DNA of 33,033 bases from Porphyromonas sp. HMSC065F10. Its GTDB lineage: Bacteria > Bacteroidota > Bacteroidia > Bacteroidales > Porphyromonadaceae. The notes beneath the pieces are model-generated. The model made no database searches and was not told where the DNA came from. It saw only the letters and a program-made list of their open reading frames with translations. Each line of letters opens with the position of its first letter. Positions within the stretch are counted from its first letter, which is position 1. The position numbers and the translations under genes are program-made. The stretch covers positions 1 through 33,033 of the forward strand of contig NZ_KV793776.1 of NCBI RefSeq assembly GCF_001808555.1, read 5' to 3'. Positions 16,801-24,674 of the stretch are shown here, piece by piece.

Positions 16801-16982
16801 AGGCACAGCGCCACTCCGAGCAGCTGATCCCGAGTAAGGATCGGGTCTTCCTCCATATTGATGCTGAGCATCTCGGTCTCGGGGGCGTCGACTCCTGGGG
16901 ATCCATCCCTCCGGAGCGGTGGCGTCTGCCCTACGGCACCTACAGTCAGGAGATCTGCCTCTTCCCGGTGGCAAGGCGCTGA
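13875..16982 (+). CDS. lacZ: Exported GH2 beta-galactosidase
   Basis: A 1035-residue LacZ-type glycoside hydrolase family 2 enzyme that releases terminal beta-galactose. The acid/base glutamate is E469 in SMANEAGDG and the nucleophile E532 in LVEYAHAMGNS, close to the E. coli LacZ positions. The N-terminal sugar-binding and jelly-roll domains, the TIM barrel and the C-terminal small-chain domain all look complete. Unlike E. coli LacZ it has a signal peptide, with a hydrophobic core (ILGLAMSTLLSIG) and a likely cleavage at GAGA/QT. This implies a periplasmic or surface enzyme, perhaps acting on host or dietary galactosides. No SusC/D-like pair, sugar transporter or regulator adjoins it. The start was chosen for the signal peptide and the upstream -7 box. 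Confidence 0.93.
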   Translation: MKSKILGLAMSTLLSIGAGAQTFMEWQDPAVNEINRLPMRARFFPYASEQEARVDDPLRSSRTLSLEGEWKFAATRDVKGYPTDFMKPGFDDSSWRTMPIPGLWEKNGVCDPMYLNVGYPWRGHFKNQPLAKEPVPYKDNIVGSYRREIVVPADWSGEDITLYIGAVSSCAYVWVNGDFVGYTEDGRLEAEFDVTPFIKPGETNTIAFRVFRWCDGTYLEDQDMFRHTGFHRDVYLYARPKSHLADITITQDLINDYKDGLLALRLKSVGSPRYELSLTDALGQRVWERSLPGFSVNTIRAIIPGVAAWTAETPNLYKLEIKSFVDGQLSEVSRFDIGFRNIRIEDTLLKVNGKPVLIKGANRHDTDPNTGCIVSRERMLEDVKLAKQFNMNAIRTCHYPNDPYFYKLCDEYGLYVCAEANLESHGMGYGAESLAKQPEWVVPHVERNVRHVASRGIHPSIIMWSMANEAGDGQNFTVARSAIKKIDTTRPIILERAIDGPNTDIYGNMYRRPSELVAYAQSHPTKPYILVEYAHAMGNSQGCMTDYMDLFHTYPVLQGGFIWDFVDQAQYMQKPDGTIVRGYGGDWNDYDPSDNNFCDNGLFDCTRMPKPNAVEAKYAYQPVLTTMEGGLSLGHATLLIKNDNDFRPLDYLSLNYAITVDGQEVQSRSMACPAVRPGETERLEIEFPSIDATGKDVFLNVEYRTLEDQPLIPADHLVARNQLTLAEHTERMLPLGQYGYVTMEDSSDQTIHFLVNHDCVVTFDKKSGFLTGYSMGDSEYVADGSALKPSFYRAPTDNDEGAGLQRKWQAWRDPEMKLTAITAEVLSGRGHVVTKYDLPGVQCDLTMEYTIDVDGKVYVSQKLDPRSSDKDMPELFRFGLQMEMPVAYSQIHYYGRGPIETYPDRKANAFIGWYDLAVSDAYFSYDRPQESGLHSDLRYWSVINERGEGLGFVSGKDFYASALPYSTTQLEDFPNKAQRHSEQLIPSKDRVFLHIDAEHLGLGGVDSWGSIPPERWRLPYGTYSQEICLFPVARR

Positions 16983-16996
16983 CCGGCGATACCTTC

Positions 16997-17036
16997 GAGG
17001 GGCCTCTTCCGCTTTGGAGGGGGCTCCTCTTTTTTT
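16997..17036 (+). terminator. Rho-independent terminator after lacZ
   Basis: A 14-bp stem, GAGGGGCCTCTTCC (16997-17010) against GGAGGGGGCTCCTC (17016-17029) with a few G-U pairs, 5-base loop, then T7 at 17030-17036. Confidence 0.88.
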
Positions 17037-17069
17037 ATACTAAAAATAGTGTATGCAAAGGGGTTTGGG

Positions 17070-17077
17070 TACCTTTG
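17070..17077 (+). promoter_or_regulatory. -7 box of the Ca2+ ATPase gene
   Basis: TACCTTTG lies 29 bases before the ATG at 17107. No TTG is at the usual -33 position. Confidence 0.68.
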
Positions 17078-17106
17078 CCGAGCATTCATCCATCACTTAG
17101 GATACT

Positions 17107-19797
17107 ATGAGCGAAAAGATATACTACGGCATGACCGAAGAGGAGGTGGCGAAGGATCTCAACACCTCGAGAGAGCAGGGCCTCTCCCCGGAGGAGGTGC
17201 AGCGGAGACTGGAGAAGTACGGGCACAATAAGCTGAGAGAGAAGAAGCGGACCCCGATATGGAAGATCTTCCTGAGTCAATTCAAGGACACTCTCGTGCT
17301 TGTCTTGATCCTCGCAGCCATCGTCACGGCTGTGATCGCTATTGTCGACAAGACGAATAACTTCACCGACAGCTTCATCATCCTCGCCATCCTGATCGTC
17401 AATGCGGTCATCGGCACGATCCAGGAGCATAAGGCGATGGTCTCCCTCGACTCACTCAATCGCATGAGTGCTCCTCACAGCAAGGTGATCCGAGGGGGCA
17501 ACATCACCGAGATAAGCTCTGAGGAGATCGTCCCGGGAGACGTGGTGGTGCTCGACGTGGGCGACATCGTACCCGCCGACATACGGCTGACCGACTGCGT
17601 CAATCTCAAGATCCAGGAGGCGGCTCTCACCGGGGAGTCGGTCTCCAGCGACAAGAGCTCTGACCCGCTGCAGGCTGACCCCGACTTGCCCATCGGTGAC
17701 CGCTCCAATATCGCCTTCTCCACCGGGCTCGTCACCTATGGTCGCGGCAAGGGTATCGTCGTGGCGACCGGCATGGAGACCGAGGTAGGACACATCGCTG
17801 AGATGCTCTCCGAGACCGAGCAGCAGGAGATGCCACTCCAGAAGCGGCTCAATCAGCTCGGCAAGGTCCTCGGCTTCCTCGCCCTCGGCATCTGCGTGCT
17901 GATCTTTATCCTCGGTGTCCTCTACGGTCAGCACATCCTCGATATGCTCCTCATGGCTGTCTCCCTCGGTGTGGCTGCCATCCCGGAGGGGCTGCAGGTG
18001 GTGGCAACGCTTGTCCTCGCCATGGGCGTACAGCGACTCGTGAAGCACAATGCGATTGTCCGTACCCTGCCCTCCGTCGAGACTCTCGGTAGCACTTCCA
18101 TCATCTGCTCCGACAAGACCGGCACCCTGACGCAGAATAAGATGACCATCACCCACGCCTGGCTACCCGGTGACGAGTTGATCGCCATAGACGAGGTAGC
18201 GGAGTTGCCGGAGGCGACTGAGGAGAGCCTCAGTATGCTCCTTGAGGTGGGATCGCTCGCCAACGAGGCACACCAGTCTGATGACCCCGATGCGGAGAGC
18301 CCTTACAGCGGTGACCCGACCGAGATTGCCTTCCTCGAGCTCGCCAATCATCGGGACGGGATGAGCAAAAACGATCTCGAGGCGAAGCACCCGCGCCGCG
18401 CCGAGGTCCCCTTTGACTCCGAGCGAAAGATGATGTCCACCATCAACGCCATGGAGGGGGAAGAGCTCCGCACCAATGTCAAGGGCGGTACCGACGAGGT
18501 ACTCTCCCGCTGCAGCCACTACCTCCGCTCGGGCGAGCGTGTCCCGCTGACCGATGAGGTGGCGGAGGAGATCCGCTCAGCCAATGTCCACATGGCGGAG
18601 GAGGCGCTACGGGTACTTGCCGTCGCCTTTGCCGACATTGACTCACTCCCTGCCGAAGAGACCTCCGAGGCAGTGGAGAGAGACCTGACCTTCGTCGGTC
18701 TCGTGGGGATGATCGACCCGGCTCGCCCGGAGGTAATCCCCGCCGTAGCCGAGTGCCGCACAGCCGGCATTAAGCCTGTGATGATCACCGGTGATCACCA
18801 GGTGACCGCCTCTGCCATCGCCCGACAGATCGGGATCCTCGAGGAGGGCGACCAAGTAACTAACGGCACCGAGCTAGAGAAGATGAGCGATGATGAGCTC
18901 TATGACCTCGTCCCCCACTGCGCCGTCTACGCCCGTGTGGCACCTGAGCATAAGGTGCGTATCGTCAAGGCATGGCAGAAGCACGGCAAGGTGGTCGCCA
19001 TGACCGGTGACGGAGTCAATGACGCCCCGGCACTGAAGCGAGCTGACATCGGTATCGCTATGGGTATCACCGGCACGGAGGTCTCCAAGGATGCAGCCGA
19101 CGTGGTGCTGACGGACGACAATTTCGCTACGATCGTCAATTCAGTCCGCGAGGGACGTCGCATCTACGACAACATCGTCAAGTCGGTCCAGTTCCTCCTC
19201 ACCTCCAATATCGGCGAAGTGATGCTGATCCTCATTGCCACTGTCTTCAACCTCGGCAACCCGCTACTCCCGATCCATCTCCTCTGGGTCAATCTCGTCA
19301 CCGACAGCCTGCCCGCTCTCGCCATCAGCCTCGATCCCCCGGCGGAGGGGATCATGAAGCGCCCTCCGATCGATAGCGAGAAGGGCTTCTTCACCCGCGG
19401 CTTCATCTGGCGAATGTGCTACCAGGGACTGATTATTGGACTGCTGGCACTAACCGGATACCTTATCGGGAAGAACGATGGAGGGGTAGAGCTGGGACAG
19501 ACGATGGCCTTCATCGTCATCTGTATGGCTCAGATGCTCAACATCCGCAACCTCCACTCCAGCACACTGCCGAGCTGGCACACGTCCCCATTCAAGAATA
19601 TGCCGCTCTTCTGGGCGCTCGTCGTCTCCACGCTGATGATGGCTGCGGTGGTCTTCATCCCGGGCATCAACGACATCTTCCACCTCGAGATGCCCGATCC
19701 AAAGCACTTCCTGATGGTCCTCGGGCTGATGTTTGTACCAATTGTGATCGTCAACCTCTTTAAGCTCCTCGGCATCAATACCATCAAGGGAGAGTAA
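17107..19797 (+). CDS. Calcium-transporting P-type ATPase (P2, SERCA/PMCA-like)
   Basis: An 896-residue inner-membrane cation pump. The actuator-domain motif TGES is at 175-178, the phosphorylated Asp is D336 in SDKTGTLTQN, and the hinge motif GDGVND is at 634-639. Residues matching SERCA's Ca2+ ligands are present: E294 in PEGL, N701 and E704 in SNIGE, and N729, T732 and D733 in NLVTD. This favours Ca2+ over Na+/K+ or Mg2+. The membrane layout is two N-terminal pairs, the large cytoplasmic loop, then about six C-terminal segments. The usual PEGLP reads PEGLQ, with Q at 297. The gene is monocistronic between its own -7 box and a hairpin terminator. It probably exports Ca2+ from the cytoplasm. 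Confidence 0.9.
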   Translation: MSEKIYYGMTEEEVAKDLNTSREQGLSPEEVQRRLEKYGHNKLREKKRTPIWKIFLSQFKDTLVLVLILAAIVTAVIAIVDKTNNFTDSFIILAILIVNAVIGTIQEHKAMVSLDSLNRMSAPHSKVIRGGNITEISSEEIVPGDVVVLDVGDIVPADIRLTDCVNLKIQEAALTGESVSSDKSSDPLQADPDLPIGDRSNIAFSTGLVTYGRGKGIVVATGMETEVGHIAEMLSETEQQEMPLQKRLNQLGKVLGFLALGICVLIFILGVLYGQHILDMLLMAVSLGVAAIPEGLQVVATLVLAMGVQRLVKHNAIVRTLPSVETLGSTSIICSDKTGTLTQNKMTITHAWLPGDELIAIDEVAELPEATEESLSMLLEVGSLANEAHQSDDPDAESPYSGDPTEIAFLELANHRDGMSKNDLEAKHPRRAEVPFDSERKMMSTINAMEGEELRTNVKGGTDEVLSRCSHYLRSGERVPLTDEVAEEIRSANVHMAEEALRVLAVAFADIDSLPAEETSEAVERDLTFVGLVGMIDPARPEVIPAVAECRTAGIKPVMITGDHQVTASAIARQIGILEEGDQVTNGTELEKMSDDELYDLVPHCAVYARVAPEHKVRIVKAWQKHGKVVAMTGDGVNDAPALKRADIGIAMGITGTEVSKDAADVVLTDDNFATIVNSVREGRRIYDNIVKSVQFLLTSNIGEVMLILIATVFNLGNPLLPIHLLWVNLVTDSLPALAISLDPPAEGIMKRPPIDSEKGFFTRGFIWRMCYQGLIIGLLALTGYLIGKNDGGVELGQTMAFIVICMAQMLNIRNLHSSTLPSWHTSPFKNMPLFWALVVSTLMMAAVVFIPGINDIFHLEMPDPKHFLMVLGLMFVPIVIVNLFKLLGINTIKGE

Positions 19798-19817
19798 ATC
19801 CTCCCCTCACATCTCTG

Positions 19818-19863
19818 AGCGAGGGACTGTCCACACAAGCGTATGGGCAGTCCCCTCGCTTTT
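19818..19863 (+). terminator. Rho-independent terminator after the Ca2+ ATPase gene
   Basis: AGCGAGGGACTG at 19818-19829 pairs with CAGTCCCCTCGCT at 19848-19860, with one bulged C, around a long loop. A short T tract follows. Confidence 0.75.
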
Positions 19864-20054
19864 ATAGAGCTCAGTGTACTTTTCGTTGCTTACAAATGAT
19901 TTTCGTGACAGTCGGAGAAAAGCAGACAAAGGCCCGACCAACAAAGAAGAGAACGGAATAGGACCACTTCGTATGGGATCAATGTCGGAAATTAGCACTC
20001 CCGAGGATCCCTGTCAGACGTCCGCATAGAGCGATCATTACGGGAGGAAATAGG
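19864..20054. other. Intergenic stretch with no recognisable gene
   Basis: About 190 bases between the ATPase terminator and the next promoter. I see no convincing coding frame, RNA gene or module of the 22-bp repeat on either strand. It is more A/T-rich than its surroundings. Confidence 0.5.
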
Positions 20055-20062
20055 TACATTTG
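20055..20062 (+). promoter_or_regulatory. -7 box of the yitT-porin unit
   Basis: TACATTTG lies 61 bases before the ATG at 20124. No clear TTG is at -33. Confidence 0.65.
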
Positions 20063-20123
20063 CGCAGATCTTTTGAGAAAAGACCTTATCTAATCCAAAA
20101 AGACCCTTTATTCAGCTACAAAG

Positions 20124-21149
20124 ATGAGTAACACCGTACCACCCTCGGGGGAGAGGACCGACAAGTGGAAGCGTGCGCTTGACGCAACGGTCCGGACACT
20201 CAAGACGACTAAGTTTTGGTCCGAGCTATTCATTATGACGGCAGCGGTATTCATGTGCGCCGTGGCCATCCACTTCTTCCTTTACCCGAGTGGAATCATC
20301 ACCGGATCTGCGACAGGAGTGGCGATCGTCTTCAACCGTCTTATGCCGGGCATCACGACAGGTAATTTCATACTGATCATCAATGTCCTGCTCCTTATTG
20401 TCGCTTTCATCATACTGGGGCCGGAGTTTGGCGCCAAGACGGTTTACACATCGGTCATCCTCGGTCCCTTTGTTGACTTCTTGGACGACGTGGCACCGAT
20501 AGAGGGGTCTCTCTTTGCCACAGACATTGCCGGGACGATGTACTCCGATCTCTGGTCGGATGCGCTCTGGTTTGTCCTCATCATCGGCATCGCTCAGGCG
20601 ATCCTCTTCTCCGTCAATGCCTCCACAGGCGGGCTGGACATAGTGGGGAAGATCATCACAAAGTACACCCATATGGCGATCGGCACGTCGGTGGCGATCG
20701 TGGGGATACTCTCCTGCTTCACTGCGCTCCTCACCAGCTCTCTCGGCAACGTGCTTATGGGCATCTTAGTCACTTGGATCAATGGACTGATCATCGACTA
20801 CTTTATGAGCAAGATGAGCACGAAGATCCGTGTGATGATCGTCGTCGACGACCCGACGAAGACCAAGGACTACATCCTCCACACGATCAATCGTGGCGTC
20901 ACGATCCACGAGGTCTATGGTGGCTATACGGGGAAGAAGAAGTACCAGCTGGAGACCGAGCTGGATCAGAAGGACTTCACGAAGCTGCGACAGTACCTCA
21001 GCACCACGACGGAGAATACCTTCGTCACTGCCGATCCGGTCAGCGACGTCTATGGGATCTGGCGGGAGAAGCCCCACCTCAAGCAGCTGGAGGAGGAGGC
21101 TGAGAACACCGTGACCACCCCCAATAGTCACCGCATCAAACCGGAGTAA
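20124..21149 (+). CDS. YitT-family membrane protein with DUF2179 tail
   Basis: A 341-residue inner-membrane protein. About 5-6 hydrophobic segments span residues 35-225. The first includes the family-like stretch FFLYPSGIITGSATGVAIVF and a later one NASTGGLDIVGK. A C-terminal cytoplasmic domain follows (about 235-305, RVMIVVDDP through YTGKKKYQLE), matching DUF2179. Members are widespread, and their transport or signalling role is unknown. The last ~35 residues are charged and low-complexity. The next gene starts 6 bases after the stop, so the two are co-transcribed, tying an inner-membrane protein to an outer-membrane beta-barrel. Confidence 0.88.
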   Translation: MSNTVPPSGERTDKWKRALDATVRTLKTTKFWSELFIMTAAVFMCAVAIHFFLYPSGIITGSATGVAIVFNRLMPGITTGNFILIINVLLLIVAFIILGPEFGAKTVYTSVILGPFVDFLDDVAPIEGSLFATDIAGTMYSDLWSDALWFVLIIGIAQAILFSVNASTGGLDIVGKIITKYTHMAIGTSVAIVGILSCFTALLTSSLGNVLMGILVTWINGLIIDYFMSKMSTKIRVMIVVDDPTKTKDYILHTINRGVTIHEVYGGYTGKKKYQLETELDQKDFTKLRQYLSTTTENTFVTADPVSDVYGIWREKPHLKQLEEEAENTVTTPNSHRIKPE

Positions 21150-21155
21150 ATCCCA

Positions 21156-22205
21156 ATGGATAGGACCATACTGCGACCGCTCCTTGCACTCCTCACCCTA
21201 CTCTGCCTGACCCTGTCCTCAAGGGCGGAGGGACGGAGGCTGGACCCGATCCACATAGATTTGGAGGCGCGGGGAAGCTACCACCTGGACTATGTCGCCG
21301 GCACTCTGAATGAAGGGCGGACAGGATTTAGGGGCGACATCTTCAACTTCATCATGTGGGGCGAGCTGGCGCCAAAGCTGGAGTATAAAGCTCGCATGCG
21401 ACTCAATGGCGTCAATAGCGACTACTCCTTCTTTGATGCCACCGACTGGCTCTACCTCTCCTACAAGCTGACTGACCGCTTATCTCTGCTGGCGGGCAAG
21501 TGGACGATCTACGTGGCAGGCTGGGAGCCGGAGTTGGCTCCGATAGACTGCTTCCAGCTGTCGGTCTTCCTCTATCACATCCCCTGCTATGCCTGGGGCG
21601 TGACTAGTTTTTACACCCTCCCGGGGGAGAAGGACACCCTCGGGGCACAGCTCTGCGAGAGTCCATTTCGTCGCGAGTGGCAGCAGAAGTCCGGTACGCC
21701 GGCAAGTATGTATGCCTACAACTTCTTTTGGGAGGGGAGCCACGGATGGTACGACCCGCTTTGGTCGGCCAATGTGATCGAGTATCAGCCTGGGAAGTTC
21801 ATCAACTACCTCTACCTGGGCAACCGATTCAATATCGGCACGAAGACCGAGCTGGACCTTGACCTTGGGAATAGAGCAACCTTTGGACAAAAGCCATTCT
21901 TCTTCTCCGACTACTCACTCACCGCTCGGCTGAAGTACTACCCCTCTGACTACCTCAAGCTGATCCTCCGAGCCGGCTACGATACCAATAAGAGCGGTCT
22001 CGAGGCCGACTATGTGGTGACAAACGGGACCGAGATCAGCCAGGTGGGCTGCGGGGTAGAGTACTTCCCCTACGGAGACAACCGCCTTAGGCTGCACGGC
22101 AATATCGGCTACGCCTTTGGCACCAATACACACCCCGAGGCGGCAGTGCTGGACCGTGAGATGCTCCTTGATGTGGGGCTCACCTGGAGGATCCATGCCA
22201 AGTAG
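21156..22205 (+). CDS. Porin-like outer-membrane beta-barrel protein
   Basis: A 349-residue exported protein. The signal peptide has a Leu-rich core and likely cleavage at SRA/EG (about residue 24). The mature part alternates hydrophobic, aromatic and polar residues (repeated Y-L-Y, L-S-Y and R-L-K-Y-Y strands) and ends in a strand, TWRIHAK, as in beta-barrels. It resembles Bacteroidota phosphate-selective porin O/P-like proteins. The substrate cannot be assigned. Two Cys, in DCFQLS and PCYAWG, lie about 15 residues apart and could pair in the periplasm. It is the second gene of the yitT unit, and no terminator is evident downstream. Confidence 0.7.
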   Translation: MDRTILRPLLALLTLLCLTLSSRAEGRRLDPIHIDLEARGSYHLDYVAGTLNEGRTGFRGDIFNFIMWGELAPKLEYKARMRLNGVNSDYSFFDATDWLYLSYKLTDRLSLLAGKWTIYVAGWEPELAPIDCFQLSVFLYHIPCYAWGVTSFYTLPGEKDTLGAQLCESPFRREWQQKSGTPASMYAYNFFWEGSHGWYDPLWSANVIEYQPGKFINYLYLGNRFNIGTKTELDLDLGNRATFGQKPFFFSDYSLTARLKYYPSDYLKLILRAGYDTNKSGLEADYVVTNGTEISQVGCGVEYFPYGDNRLRLHGNIGYAFGTNTHPEAAVLDREMLLDVGLTWRIHAK

Positions 22206-22229
22206 TCGGTGGCGTGTATTCATTTTTAT

Positions 22230-22237
22230 TATCTTTG
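22230..22237 (+). promoter_or_regulatory. -7 box of the TerB_N gene
   Basis: TATCTTTG lies 131 bases before the ATG at 22369, giving an unusually long leader of about 125 bases in which I see no strong structure. Confidence 0.6.
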
Positions 22238-22368
22238 TGACATAGTGTGGGGTAACGACCTCCACTAACCATTACAAACATAGCACAGAGCGACCTCACG
22301 TCTCCTACTTACAGCCGGACAGAGGACGGGATGATCGCAGACAAGTAACCACTTAGTGAATTAACAGT

Positions 22369-23790
22369 ATGAATTTCCTAAAGAAACTCTTCGGCGTCGG
22401 CAGCGACAACAACGACAGCAAGGACGATGACCGTCGCCGGGAAGAGAGACGCCCCAAGCCCTCTGCCACGCCCGAATCTAAGCCGCAGAGGGGAGAGGCA
22501 GAGAGAGAGAGGTCTCAGCGCCCCTCACGTCGTCGTAGCAACAACCCCGATGAGAGGAGAAATCAGCAGCGCAGCAAGCACTCAGACAATGAGCGGAAAC
22601 CCAGGCGCAACAACGAGACCGGTGAGGAGAGCCGCAGCAGAGGCCGATCCGGAGACAATAATCGCCGTGGTCGCCGCCCCGCAGACCGCCGAGGCGAGCG
22701 GAGGAGTCGTATCGAGGAGAGACCCCGCGCCACCGAGCTCTCAGAGTATGTACTGAGCACAGCAGAGGTGGTTCACGATGAGGAGCGCGACAAGTGGCGC
22801 TCGCTCGACTTCCGTAAGCTGGACACGGTGATCCCTGAGAGGACCCTGGCACAGGATCACCCCGAGGATATCGACCTGCCGGAGCCGATGCGTCAGGCGA
22901 TCCGAGAGTCGCTCGTCTGGGTCTCCTACGATAAGGAGCTGCCGGAGATCAGCTACGATGAGGAGGGCAATAAGCAGGTCGGTGGGACTGAGGAGCAGCA
23001 GCACCAGCCCTATTTCCTCGAGCCGAGTACGATATGGACCGAGGCGCCTATCAGTGAGGGCGAAGGCGGGAGACTGAAGTACTCCCCCTCTTACCTTGAG
23101 CTCACCCCGGAGCAGAGGTATGAGTACCTCGACTGGCTCACCCGCAAGGACAAGAGTGGCAAGTGGGGCTACGTCTTCCTCTACTACAATGGTCTGGAGC
23201 GCCACCTCCTCCTTGGTGACCTCGATCGCGCCGTGGAGGAGATCCTGAAGCTCCGGGAGACCTTCCCGTGGCAGCACAAGCTGATCAATGCCTCCGAGTA
23301 CGCTGTGATCAACTCCTGTTTCGCTCGTCGCCGCAGAGATCTGCTCCAGAAGCTGATCGACGAGGGTGCCTTCACCGGCATCTCTCTCCTCCAGATGACC
23401 ATCTCCTACGAGAGTGATGTCAATCTCGGCGTTGAGGACCTGCTCAATATCTTCTACAAGCTCTATCCCGAGGCTCGCACAGCTCTCCATCACGATCGCG
23501 ACCGTCTCAGGACGCACGTGGAGAGTGCGCTGAATAAGCTGACCCTCTACGATGGACTCCCGATCTATCGCTACCCGATAGATGATGTGAAGACGAAGAA
23601 CGAGCACCGCTTCCTCAACGACTCCTTCCCGGAGTACCTGCAAGGTTGCGTGATGCCGGACTTCTACTCTCTGGATCCATTCCGCAATGACGTGGACCTA
23701 ATCTTCCACACCGCCTTTGATGCCTACAAGGCAGACGCAGGCTCAGACGAGAGCGAGGGAGAGGCGATGTCGGAGGATAAGGAGGAGTAA
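22369..23790 (+). CDS. TerB_N-domain protein with Arg-rich disordered N-terminus
   Basis: A 473-residue cytoplasmic protein. Residues about 15-120 are a low-complexity, Arg/Asp/Glu/Ser/Asn-rich region with RGR and RRG clusters, predicted disordered and likely to bind nucleic acid. Residues about 215-400 match the TerB_N domain: EPSTIWTEAP, then PSYLELTPEQRYEYLDWL, then GYVFLYYNGLERHLL. The C-terminus is acidic. TerB_N was named from proteins linked to tellurite resistance and phage or stress functions, where it usually accompanies TerB or TerB_C; neither is present here. The gene has its own promoter and a strong 3' hairpin and no functional neighbour. The domain call is fairly firm; the function is unknown. 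Confidence 0.75.
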   Translation: MNFLKKLFGVGSDNNDSKDDDRRREERRPKPSATPESKPQRGEAERERSQRPSRRRSNNPDERRNQQRSKHSDNERKPRRNNETGEESRSRGRSGDNNRRGRRPADRRGERRSRIEERPRATELSEYVLSTAEVVHDEERDKWRSLDFRKLDTVIPERTLAQDHPEDIDLPEPMRQAIRESLVWVSYDKELPEISYDEEGNKQVGGTEEQQHQPYFLEPSTIWTEAPISEGEGGRLKYSPSYLELTPEQRYEYLDWLTRKDKSGKWGYVFLYYNGLERHLLLGDLDRAVEEILKLRETFPWQHKLINASEYAVINSCFARRRRDLLQKLIDEGAFTGISLLQMTISYESDVNLGVEDLLNIFYKLYPEARTALHHDRDRLRTHVESALNKLTLYDGLPIYRYPIDDVKTKNEHRFLNDSFPEYLQGCVMPDFYSLDPFRNDVDLIFHTAFDAYKADAGSDESEGEAMSEDKEE

Positions 23791-23807
23791 ACCCCTTTCC
23801 CTTTAGT

Positions 23808-23855
23808 TCAATGCAGTTCCTCGGTGGTCATTGTACCACTGAGGAACTGCATTGA
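23808..23855 (+). terminator. Hairpin terminator after the TerB_N gene
   Basis: A 21-bp stem starting TCAATGCAGTTCCTC (23808) and closing GAGGAACTGCATTGA (23855), with one G-T pair, around a short loop. No T tract follows. Confidence 0.65.
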
Positions 23856-23979
23856 CTTGTAGTAGGGTGGAGACTCAAAACAAATACCATCACGAGTAGT
23901 TAATCATACGACCAGGAGCACGACAAGCGCCACCTGGCGGCTCTGAGGTGTTGATGTGTCGTAAATCTTTTTTCATATA

Positions 23980-23987
23980 TAAATTTG
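23980..23987 (+). promoter_or_regulatory. -7 box of the nrf operon
   Basis: TAAATTTG lies in an A/T-rich patch 43 bases before the nrfH ATG. A TTG at 23951-23953 is 26 bases upstream, longer than usual. A regulator may be needed, but no clear FNR-type palindrome is seen. Confidence 0.6.
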
Positions 23988-24030
23988 TAGTAGATTTTGT
24001 AAAGAAAAGCAATACACGACAGCATAGACT

Positions 24031-24642
24031 ATGAGCCTCAGAGACCGCTGGAGACACCTCATCGACACCTTGCTCCCTACTTACAAGAGCAGGGTAGCGA
24101 TCGTTGTACTACTCGGTGTTGTAGCCGGGATCGGCTCCTACCTCGTCTATATGTCACGCGTCTGGAGCTATGCAGGGGACGACCCGGCGACTTGTATCAA
24201 TTGCCACGTCATGGAGCCCTACTATGCCACCTGGATGCACAGCTCGCACGGCACAGAGACCACCTGCAACGACTGCCACGTCCCACACGACAGCTTTGTG
24301 AGGAAGTACTTCTTCAAGGCGACAGACGGGCTCCGGCACTCCTACGTCTTCACGATGAGGGGAGAGCCACAGAGTATGAAGGCAATCCCCGAGAGTCAAA
24401 AGGTGATCTACGAGAATTGTATTCGCTGCCACTCGCAGCTCAATCAAGAGTTTGTCAAGACAGGGATGCTCCACGGCGCATCTATCACTGACGGGACGGA
24501 GATGGTCTGCTGGGACTGCCACCGCGATGTACCTCACGGTGGAGTCAACAGCCTCTCCAATACACCCAACGCCATCGTTCCCTTCCCCAAGAGCCCCATC
24601 CCTGACTGGATCAAGAGAGCGAAAAAAAGTAACCTCGACTAA
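24031..24642 (+). CDS. nrfH: Cytochrome c nitrite reductase small subunit (menaquinol dehydrogenase)
   Basis: NrfH oxidises menaquinol in the inner membrane and passes electrons to NrfA. The 203-residue protein has a single N-terminal membrane anchor (about 20-40) and four haem c motifs: CINCH (55-59), CNDCH (79-83), CIRCH (130-134) and CWDCH (160-164). The first reads CINCHVM, the CxxCHxM form in which the Met is a haem ligand in the NapC/NrfH family. Length and motif spacing are normal. It is the first gene of nrfH-nrfA, 32 bases ahead of nrfA, with a TAAATTTG box upstream. Confidence 0.96.
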   Translation: MSLRDRWRHLIDTLLPTYKSRVAIVVLLGVVAGIGSYLVYMSRVWSYAGDDPATCINCHVMEPYYATWMHSSHGTETTCNDCHVPHDSFVRKYFFKATDGLRHSYVFTMRGEPQSMKAIPESQKVIYENCIRCHSQLNQEFVKTGMLHGASITDGTEMVCWDCHRDVPHGGVNSLSNTPNAIVPFPKSPIPDWIKRAKKSNLD

Positions 24643-24674
24643 TAAGCCACCCCACTATCTCATATATCCGCATT

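Noticed and set aside
22369-23790. TerB_N gene as part of a phage-defence island
   Set aside because: No nuclease, helicase, toxin or mobile-element gene adjoins it; neighbours are housekeeping or respiratory genes.
23881-23979. FNR/Crp-like operator upstream of nrfH
   Set aside because: TTGATGTG is present, but no matching second half-site is seen at the required spacing.
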